Part shown: piece by piece, positions 58,439 to 64,000 of the stretch | How positions within the stretch are numbered: position 1 is the stretch's first letter | Layout: each line of letters opens with the position of its first letter | Origin: Sphingomonas lycopersici | GTDB taxonomy: Bacteria; Pseudomonadota; Alphaproteobacteria; Sphingomonadales; Sphingomonadaceae | Direction: 5' to 3' | DNA length: 64,000 nucleotides | NCBI RefSeq assembly: GCF_026130605.1 | Contig: NZ_JANFAU010000008.1 | Coordinates: forward strand, 108,468 to 172,467 | The notes under the pieces: generated by a model | What the model was told of the DNA's origin: nothing | The model's database searches: none | The model's input: the letters and a program-made list of their open reading frames with translations, nothing else | Position numbers and translations under genes: made by a program

Positions 58439-59784
58439 CGGCGGAACCTCGCGACATCCTTGGTCAGCGCGCCGACCACCTCGGCGCGCAGCGGCCATTT
58501 CTCGGCCGGAAAATATTGCACCATCACCGTCCCGCGTACCTTCTTCACCGGATCGACCCAGGCGACCGTTCCCGCGGCCCCGCCCCAGCCGTAAGTCCCC
58601 TTCGACGGCAAACCGCCCGGCCCGTCCTCGAGATAGACCGAGCCGCCCGCGCCGAACCCCATCTTCGCCGACATATTGCCCCCGGTGCCGCCGCCGATCC
58701 CGCCGAACACGACGCCGGGGGGCATCAGGTTGGACATGGCGAGCGCCGCGGTTTCGGGTTTCATCACCTGCACCCCGTCGAGCGTGCCGCCGTCCTGCAG
58801 CATGTGGAGGAAACGGTCGTAATCGCGTGCCGAGGAGACCAGCCCGGCGCCGCCATAAGGGAAGCTGGGCGGCGAGAGCCACGCCGATGCCGCGCCCGCG
58901 TCGATCGGGGTGCGCTTGTCGCCGACGAAGATGTAATTGGTCGACAGCCGCCCCGCCGCGCTCGCCGGGACGGTCCAATAGGTCGAATTCATCTTGAGCG
59001 GATCGAGCAATCTGGTCTGGACGAAGCGGTCGAACGGCATCCCGCTCGCCTTCTCGATCACTGCCCCCATCACGTCGAGCCCGATCGAATAGCTCCACTT
59101 GGTCCCCGGCTCGGCGATCAACGGCGCCTGTGCGACGCGATCGGCGAATTCGGCGAGCGTCGCCGGCCGCGCCTTGCGCGCCTGCGCCTCCATCTGCGCA
59201 TTGACCGCGCCGGGCAGGATGCCGAGCCGCTCATATTCCTTGAGCAGCGGCCCCTTGGCGATGATGTTGTAGCTGAGCCCGGCGGTGTGGGTCAGCAATT
59301 CGCGGATCGTGATCTGATTCTTCGCCGGCACGCTGTCCAGCGAGGTATCGGGGCTGGTCAGCACGCGCATGTTGGCGAAGGCGGGGAAATATTTGCTCAG
59401 CGGATCGTCGAGCCTGATCTTGCCTTCCTCGACCAGGATCATCGCCGCCATCCCGGTGATCGGCTTGGTCATCGAATAGACCCGCCACAGGCTGTCCGGC
59501 CCCGCCGGCGCCGCGCCCGGATCGTCGCTGATCCGCCCGGCGGAGACGAACAGCGTCGGCCGGTCGCCGAACCCGAAGGCGCCGGTGACGCCCGGCATCT
59601 TGCCGTCGGCGACATAGCCGTCGAACAGCGCCTGCATGTTGGGCAGCAGGCTGTTGGCGCGTGCCGCGACGGTGGGCTGCGCGGGGTTGGCCGGTGCCGG
59701 TTGCGCCTGCCGCGCGAGGCTCGCCCCGGCGGCGACCGCCGCCAGCGCCACGCTCGCCCCGATCAGATGAATTGCGCGCATCAT
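58435..59784 (-). CDS. Serine beta-lactamase-like hydrolase (class C/esterase family)
   Basis: A 449-residue exported protein with signal peptide (LIGASVALAAVAAGASLA). The nucleophile motif is SMTK (S104, K107), the tyrosine motif YSIG is in GTKWSYSIGLD, and the third motif appears as YGWGGAAGT near residue 415. Proteins like this are usually esterases or D-amino peptidases rather than true beta-lactamases. It overlaps mutY (ATGA) and nudC (4 bp). ATG 59784 is followed by a second ATG. Confidence 0.85.
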   Translation of the reverse strand: MMRAIHLIGASVALAAVAAGASLARQAQPAPANPAQPTVAARANSLLPNMQALFDGYVADGKMPGVTGAFGFGDRPTLFVSAGRISDDPGAAPAGPDSLWRVYSMTKPITGMAAMILVEEGKIRLDDPLSKYFPAFANMRVLTSPDTSLDSVPAKNQITIRELLTHTAGLSYNIIAKGPLLKEYERLGILPGAVNAQMEAQARKARPATLAEFADRVAQAPLIAEPGTKWSYSIGLDVMGAVIEKASGMPFDRFVQTRLLDPLKMNSTYWTVPASAAGRLSTNYIFVGDKRTPIDAGAASAWLSPPSFPYGGAGLVSSARDYDRFLHMLQDGGTLDGVQVMKPETAALAMSNLMPPGVVFGGIGGGTGGNMSAKMGFGAGGSVYLEDGPGGLPSKGTYGWGGAAGTVAWVDPVKKVRGTVMVQYFPAEKWPLRAEVVGALTKDVARFRR

Positions 59785-60803
59785 TCCCCTCTTATTGCCG
59801 CGGCAGCCTTGGCGAAGACGGTCGGCAGGCCCGCCGAATCGATCTCGCGCACCGGCCACCATTCTCCAGCCACCGGAATTGTCTGCGCGTCCCAGCGGGC
59901 GACGGCAAGCGCGAGTTCGAGCGCAAAATGGGTAAAGACGTGCGTCACCGTCGCATTGCGCAATCGCCAGTCGGCATCCGCCGGGGCATCCGCCAGCGCG
60001 GGTCGGGTTTCGCCCCACGGCCCGGTCGGCAGCGCGCGCATCCCGCCGAGCAGCCCGCGCGCGGGGCGGCGGACGAGCAGCACGTCGTCGCCGCGTTGGA
60101 GCCAGAAGATCGTTCCAAAGCGTTGCGGGCGCGGCTTCTTCGCGGGCTTCACCGGGAAGCTTTCCTGCGCCCCTGTGGCGCGCGCGACACAGGCAGCGGC
60201 GAGCGGACAGAGCATGCAGCGCGGGCTGCGCGGGGTGCAGATCGTCGCGCCGAGGTCCATCATCGCCTGGGCGAAATCGCCGGCGCGCCGATCGGGGGTG
60301 ATCGCTTCCGCCGCGGCGCGGACCGCCGGCTTGCCGGCAGCGGCGAACAACCGCGCGACGACGCGCTCGACATTGCCGTCGATCACCACCGCGCGCCGTC
60401 CGAAGGCGATCGCGGCGACCGCAGCGGCGGTATAATCGCCGAGCCCGGGGAGTGCGCGCAACGCCGCCTCGTTATCGGGCAAGCGGCCGCCGTGCTCGGC
60501 GGCGACGACCTTGGCCGCCTTCACCAGATTGCGGGCGCGGGCGTAGTAACCGAGCCCGGCCCAGGCGGCCATCACCTCCGCCTCGTCGGCGGCGGCGAGG
60601 CTGGCGATATCGGGCCAGCGCGCGACCCATGCGGTGAAGCGCGGGGTGACGGTCGCGACGGTGGTCTGCTGGAGCATCACCTCTGAGAGCCAGACGCGAT
60701 ACGGATCGGCCTGCGCGCCCGGCGGCGCGCGCCACGGCAGATCGCGGCGGTGCGCGTCATACCAATTGAGCAAATCGGCTGCGATCGAATGCTTGGCGTC
60801 CAC
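59781..60803 (-). CDS. mutY: A/G-specific adenine glycosylase
   Basis: A 340-residue base excision repair enzyme that removes adenine opposite 8-oxoguanine. Catalytic residues are E41 (WLSEVMLQQT) and D142 (VVIDGNVERV) with the helix-hairpin-helix LPGLGDYTAAA; the iron-sulfur cluster ligands are C189, C196, C199 and C205 (C-x6-C-x2-C-x5-C). The C-terminal Nudix-like 8-oxoG recognition domain (THVFTHFALELALAV) is present. GTG 60803 is taken as start; the frame stays open upstream over divergent dciA. Confidence 0.94.
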   Translation of the reverse strand: MDAKHSIAADLLNWYDAHRRDLPWRAPPGAQADPYRVWLSEVMLQQTTVATVTPRFTAWVARWPDIASLAAADEAEVMAAWAGLGYYARARNLVKAAKVVAAEHGGRLPDNEAALRALPGLGDYTAAAVAAIAFGRRAVVIDGNVERVVARLFAAAGKPAVRAAAEAITPDRRAGDFAQAMMDLGATICTPRSPRCMLCPLAAACVARATGAQESFPVKPAKKPRPQRFGTIFWLQRGDDVLLVRRPARGLLGGMRALPTGPWGETRPALADAPADADWRLRNATVTHVFTHFALELALAVARWDAQTIPVAGEWWPVREIDSAGLPTVFAKAAAAIRGE

Positions 60804-60829
60804 GCCCCGGCTATGGCATGAGGCGGCGA

Positions 60830-61339
60830 ATGAGCAAGCGCCCTCGCGCCCCCCAGCCAGAGCCCGTGCGGCAGAATCGCGCCCGTCAGGTCGCCGAGCT
60901 TTTGCCGGCGGTCGGCGCGGCCGCATTCCGCAAATTCGGCTTCGTCCAATCGTCGATCGTCACGCGCTGGCCGGAGATCGTCGGCGAGAAACTGGCGCGC
61001 GCCTCCTGCCCCGAATCGATCCGCTTCCCGCAGGGCAAGAAGCAGGACGGGGTGCTGACGCTCACCGTGCGCGGCGCGCATGCCGCGATGCTGAGCCATA
61101 TCACCCCGGAGATCATCGAGCGGGTGAACCGCTTCTTCGGCTACACCGCGGTCGCACGAGTATCGATCCGCCAGGGCGACGTCGCGCCGCGCGCGGTGCC
61201 GCGCCCGCGCCCCGAGCCGCAACCCGTCCCCGCCGAGCTGGGCCAGAGCCTGCGCACGATCGGCGATCCCGAACTCAAGGCGGTGCTGGAGGCGCTTGCC
61301 GCCGGCGTCGTAACCCCGAGGCTGCCGACCGTCCGATGA
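60830..61339 (+). CDS. dciA: DciA-like (DUF721) replicative helicase loader candidate
   Basis: A 169-residue protein with the DUF721 domain in its first half: VAELLPAVGAAAFRKFGFVQ, VTRWPEIVGEKLARASCPESI and LTLTVRGAHAAMLSHITPEIIERVNRFFG. Members called DciA load the DnaB helicase in bacteria lacking DnaC/DnaI. The C-terminal part is proline-rich, then short helical. ATG 60830 has GAGG 6 nt upstream; ATG 60818 is an alternative. The stop overlaps the next gene by 4 bp. Divergent from mutY. Confidence 0.85.
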   Translation: MSKRPRAPQPEPVRQNRARQVAELLPAVGAAAFRKFGFVQSSIVTRWPEIVGEKLARASCPESIRFPQGKKQDGVLTLTVRGAHAAMLSHITPEIIERVNRFFGYTAVARVSIRQGDVAPRAVPRPRPEPQPVPAELGQSLRTIGDPELKAVLEALAAGVVTPRLPTVR

Positions 61340-62010
61340 TCAAGAAACGCCTGTTCCCGCTCCTCGCCCTACTCGCCGCCGCCCCGCTGGTCGCCGCGCC
61401 GCGCCCCTGGGTCAGCGTCGCCGCGACCGCGCCTAAGGGCAGCTATGTCATCGGCAACCCCGCCGCGCGGGTGAAATTGGTCGAATATGCCAGCTACACC
61501 TGCCCGCATTGCGGCCATTTCGCGCGCGAGTCGGCGGCGGTGCTCAAGGGCAAGATGATCGCCTCGGGCTCGCTCAGCCTCGAAGTGCGCAGCGCGGTCC
61601 ACGATCGCTACGATCTGGTCGCAGCGATGCTGGCGCGCTGCTCCGGGCCGGCGATCTTCCCCAGGCTCCACGACGCGCTCTTCGCCGGGCAGGAGCAATG
61701 GCTGCAGCGCGCGCAGGATTTCGACAGCAGCAACGGCCAGCGGCTCGGGATGTACGCCGCCGCCGCGCAATATCGCGCGATGGCGCAGGGCGCCGGGCTC
61801 GATGCGATCGCGCGCAATGCCGGGATGACGCAGGCGGCGATCGACCAATGCCTCGCCGATCCCAAGGTCGCCGAGGCGGTGGTCGAGCGCGCCAATGCGA
61901 TCAGCGACAAGATCGCCGGCACCCCGGCGTTCGAGATCAACGGCAAATTGGTCCAGGGTATCGACTGGGCCAAGCTCGAACCGATGCTCCGCGCCGCCGG
62001 GGCGAAGTAA
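61336..62010 (+). CDS. DsbA-family thiol:disulfide interchange protein (periplasmic)
   Basis: A 224-residue thioredoxin-fold protein with a signal peptide (LFPLLALLAAAPLVAA), active site YTCPHCGHF (C56, C59) and cis-proline region IAGTPAFEINGKLVQG. Single-domain DsbA/DsbG-like proteins of this type introduce or shuffle disulfides in exported proteins. It overlaps dciA by 4 bp and is followed by a second, related gene, so the pair probably arose by duplication. Confidence 0.9.
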   Translation: MIKKRLFPLLALLAAAPLVAAPRPWVSVAATAPKGSYVIGNPAARVKLVEYASYTCPHCGHFARESAAVLKGKMIASGSLSLEVRSAVHDRYDLVAAMLARCSGPAIFPRLHDALFAGQEQWLQRAQDFDSSNGQRLGMYAAAAQYRAMAQGAGLDAIARNAGMTQAAIDQCLADPKVAEAVVERANAISDKIAGTPAFEINGKLVQGIDWAKLEPMLRAAGAK

Positions 62011-62033
62011 TTGTTATCTGGAGGGATTACTCA

Positions 62034-62765
62034 ATGACCGTTCGTTTCGCCGTTTCCGTCGCCGCGCTGGCGCTGCTTTCCGCCTGCGGCGGCAACGGCA
62101 ATTCCTCCGCCCCCGCCGCGCCGGTCGCCGCGGTCGCCCCGCCGGCGGGCCAGGACTGGACCCAGGTCGTCTCCAAGACCGCCGACGGCGGCTATGTGAT
62201 GGGCAACCCCAATGCCGCGATCAAATTGGTCGAATACGGCTCGCGCACCTGCCCGACCTGCGGCGCCTTCGGTCAGACCGGGATGAAGCCGCTCGAGGAA
62301 AAATATGTGAAGTCCGGCAAGGTCTCGTATGAATTCCGCGACTTCCTGGTCCACGCGCCCGATCTTGGCGTTGCTGCCTTGGGGGAATGCGTCGGCGAGG
62401 CGCCGTTCTTCCCGCTGCTCGAACAAATGTATGTCGAACAGCCCGCCTTCCTCGAAAAACTTGAAAAGGTGCCGGCCGACTTCCAGCAGAAGCTCCAGTC
62501 GATGAGCCCGGCGCAGCAGGCGAACGCCTGGGTCGAGTATCTCGGCTATATCGATTTCGTGAAGCAGCGCGGCGTGACCGAGCAGCAGGCGCGCGCCTGC
62601 CTCGCCGACGCCAAGAAGCTCGAGGCGATCGGCAAGATCACCGAAACCGCGATGCAGGAGAAGAACGTCACCGGCACCCCGACTTTCTTCCTCAACGGCA
62701 AGCAGCTCGACGGTTCGGTCACCTGGCCGCAGATCGAGGCCGCGCTCAAGAACGCCGGCGCCTGA
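62034..62765 (+). CDS. DsbA-family lipoprotein
   Basis: A 243-residue paralog of the preceding protein, but with a lipoprotein signal (lipobox LLSAC, C18) and an Ala/Pro-rich linker, so it should be membrane-tethered. The active site is RTCPTCGAF (C73, C76), with CPTC instead of CPHC, which usually shifts the redox potential. The cis-proline region is VTGTPTFFLNGKQLDG. The start has GGAGGGA 8 nt upstream. It lies 23 bp after its paralog and 24 bp before smc. Confidence 0.9.
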   Translation: MTVRFAVSVAALALLSACGGNGNSSAPAAPVAAVAPPAGQDWTQVVSKTADGGYVMGNPNAAIKLVEYGSRTCPTCGAFGQTGMKPLEEKYVKSGKVSYEFRDFLVHAPDLGVAALGECVGEAPFFPLLEQMYVEQPAFLEKLEKVPADFQQKLQSMSPAQQANAWVEYLGYIDFVKQRGVTEQQARACLADAKKLEAIGKITETAMQEKNVTGTPTFFLNGKQLDGSVTWPQIEAALKNAGA

Positions 62766-62789
62766 CGAGCGCGAAGGGGGCCGCGCGCG

Positions 62790-64000
62790 ATGCAGATCAA
62801 GCGACTGAGGCTGTCGGGCTTCAAGAGCTTCGTCGACGCGGCCGATCTGCGCATCGAGCCGGGACTGACCGGGGTGGTCGGCCCCAACGGCTGCGGCAAA
62901 TCCAATTTGCTCGAAGCGCTGCGCTGGACGATGGGCGAGAATTCGCCCAAATCGATGCGCGGCGCGGGGATGGAAGACGTGATCTTCGCCGGCACCGCGA
63001 CGCGGCCGGCGCGCGATTTCGCCGAAGTCTCGATCCTCGCCGAGCTTGACGGCGAGGAGAAGGAGGTCGTTCGCCGCATCGAGCGCGGCGCCGGCTCCGC
63101 CTATCGCATCGACGGGCGCGACGTGCGCGCCAAGGATGTCGCCTTGCTGTTCGCCGATGCGGCGACCGGCGCGCATTCGCCCGCCCTCGTCAGCCAGGGG
63201 CGGATCAGCGCGGTGATCGCCGCCAAGCCGGCCGAGCGCCGCGCGATGCTGGAGGAAGCCGCCGGGATCGCGGGCTTGCACGTCCGCCGCAAAGACGCCG
63301 AGCAGAAATTGCGCGCGACCGAGGCCAATCTCGAACGGCTCGACGAAGTGATCGCCGATCAGGAGGCGCGCGCCGCCGCGCTGCGCCGACAGGCACGCCA
63401 GGCCGAGCGTTATCGCGTGCTTTCCGCGCAAATCCGCGTCGCCGAGGCGCGATTGATCTTCAGCCGCTGGCGCGAGGCCGCCGAGGCGGCGGATGCGGCC
63501 AAGGCCGAGGCCGCGGCGGCCGAAACCCGCGTCAACGCCGCCGCCGAGGCACAGCGCGCGGCGGGCGCCTATCAGACACAGGCGACCGAGGCGCTGGCCG
63601 AGGCACGCGCCGCGGCACTCGCCGCGCGTGATCGCGCGACCGAGGCGGCGCACAAGCTCGCGACGCTCAACACCGAGAAGGCCGGGGTCGAACGCCGGCT
63701 CGCCGAACTGGCCGAGGCGGCAGAGCGGATCGTCGCCGACCGCGACCGCGAGGGGCAGCTCGCCAATGACGCCGCCGAGGCGCTGACCCGGCTCGCCGAC
63801 GAGGGCAAGGCGCTGGAGGCGGAGATCGCCGCGGTCGCCGCCGAACTGCCCGCGCTCGATCAGGCGCAGGGCGAGGCCGAACGGCTCGCGCGCGACGCCG
63901 AGGTGGCGCTGGCGCAGGCGCTCGCGCGGCAGGCGAGCGAGGCGGCCGAGGCGCGCGTCGCGCACGCCGCGCTCGCTGCCGCCCGGACGCGCGCGGATCG
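62790..64000 (+). CDS. smc: Chromosome segregation protein SMC (5' part, runs off the window)
   Basis: The first 403 codons of an SMC ATPase. The head begins MQIKRLRLSGFKSFVD, with Walker A GPNGCGKSN (residues 30-38) and the Q-loop region SMRGAGMEDVIFAGT, then VSQGRISAVIAAKPAERRAMLEEAAG leads into a long Ala/Glu/Arg-rich coiled coil from about residue 165. The hinge, second coil and Walker B lie beyond the window. With ScpA and ScpB (34-35 kb) it forms the condensin complex. It is last in the dciA-dsbA-dsbA-smc run. Confidence 0.95.
   Translation, partial: MQIKRLRLSGFKSFVDAADLRIEPGLTGVVGPNGCGKSNLLEALRWTMGENSPKSMRGAGMEDVIFAGTATRPARDFAEVSILAELDGEEKEVVRRIERGAGSAYRIDGRDVRAKDVALLFADAATGAHSPALVSQGRISAVIAAKPAERRAMLEEAAGIAGLHVRRKDAEQKLRATEANLERLDEVIADQEARAAALRRQARQAERYRVLSAQIRVAEARLIFSRWREAAEAADAAKAEAAAAETRVNAAAEAQRAAGAYQTQATEALAEARAAALAARDRATEAAHKLATLNTEKAGVERRLAELAEAAERIVADRDREGQLANDAAEALTRLADEGKALEAEIAAVAAELPALDQAQGEAERLARDAEVALAQALARQASEAAEARVAHAALAAARTRAD

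Overview
The window reads as chromosomal DNA of a Sphingomonas-like alphaproteobacterium (order Sphingomonadales). Supporting signs are the high G+C with strongly GC-biased third codon positions, the PhyR/NepR/EcfG general stress response locus with a PhyP-like kinase, a protein with a PEPxxWA-type C-terminal sorting signal, the argS-SPOR-nagZ-scpAB-tatABC and trpGDC-moaC gene orders, and many short palindromic intergenic repeats of types familiar from sphingomonads. The species call is inference. No rRNA, tRNA, CRISPR array, integrase or transposase gene was seen.

Layout. 1-9.4 kb: end of an unidentified gene, then a class Ia ribonucleotide reductase whose alpha (nrdA) and beta (nrdB) genes are separated by a PAP2-type membrane phosphatase, a 268-bp inverted-repeat element, a NitT/TauT-type ABC transporter (duplicated permease plus ATPase with an extra C-terminal domain, no binding protein) and two small membrane-associated genes. 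9.6-13.1 kb: lone ExbD/TolR protein, small membrane protein, outer-membrane beta-barrel protein, cysQ, VOC protein. 13.2-16.8 kb: a three-gene catabolic-looking operon (LimB-like flavin monooxygenase, zinc alcohol dehydrogenase, cytochrome P450) bracketed by two copies of one repeat. 17.0-19.9 kb: ccmF-ccmG-ccmH. 20.2-25.1 kb: secreted protein of unknown function, trpG-trpD-trpC-moaC, PEPxxWA protein, bcp.

25.1-32.3 kb: glnE, then the general stress response region: a candidate second NepR, ecfG, an unannotated 47-aa membrane protein, phyR, nepR, phyP, a candidate small RNA behind a perfect EcfG-type promoter (GGAAC-N16-CGTT), and an entericidin-like lipoprotein. In the known pathway, phosphorylated PhyR captures NepR and frees EcfG; PhyP opposes PhyR phosphorylation in Sphingomonas. 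The extra NepR, the small membrane protein and the candidate sRNA are the least explained parts of the window.

32.3-39.1 kb (minus strand): argS, SPOR protein, nagZ, scpA, scpB, tatA, tatB, tatC. 39.2-46.9 kb: metZ-apaG-LysR, a PMT-type mannosyltransferase, leuB, recO, and a polysaccharide deacetylase/GNAT pair. 47.0-51.8 kb: uvrC followed by a large DUF3857/transglutaminase/TPR exported protein. 51.9-57.5 kb (plus): exported methyltransferase-like protein, DUF1801, purF, SDR, proB, NAD-dependent epimerase. 57.6-60.8 kb (minus): mutY, serine beta-lactamase-like hydrolase, nudC. 60.8-64.0 kb (plus): dciA, two DsbA-like thioredoxin-fold proteins and the start of smc, which runs off the window.

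Genes are packed in operons with many 4-bp ATGA/GTGA stop-start overlaps. Most gaps over 100 bp hold members of at least six palindromic repeat families (A-F here), several placed where transcripts end or converge.
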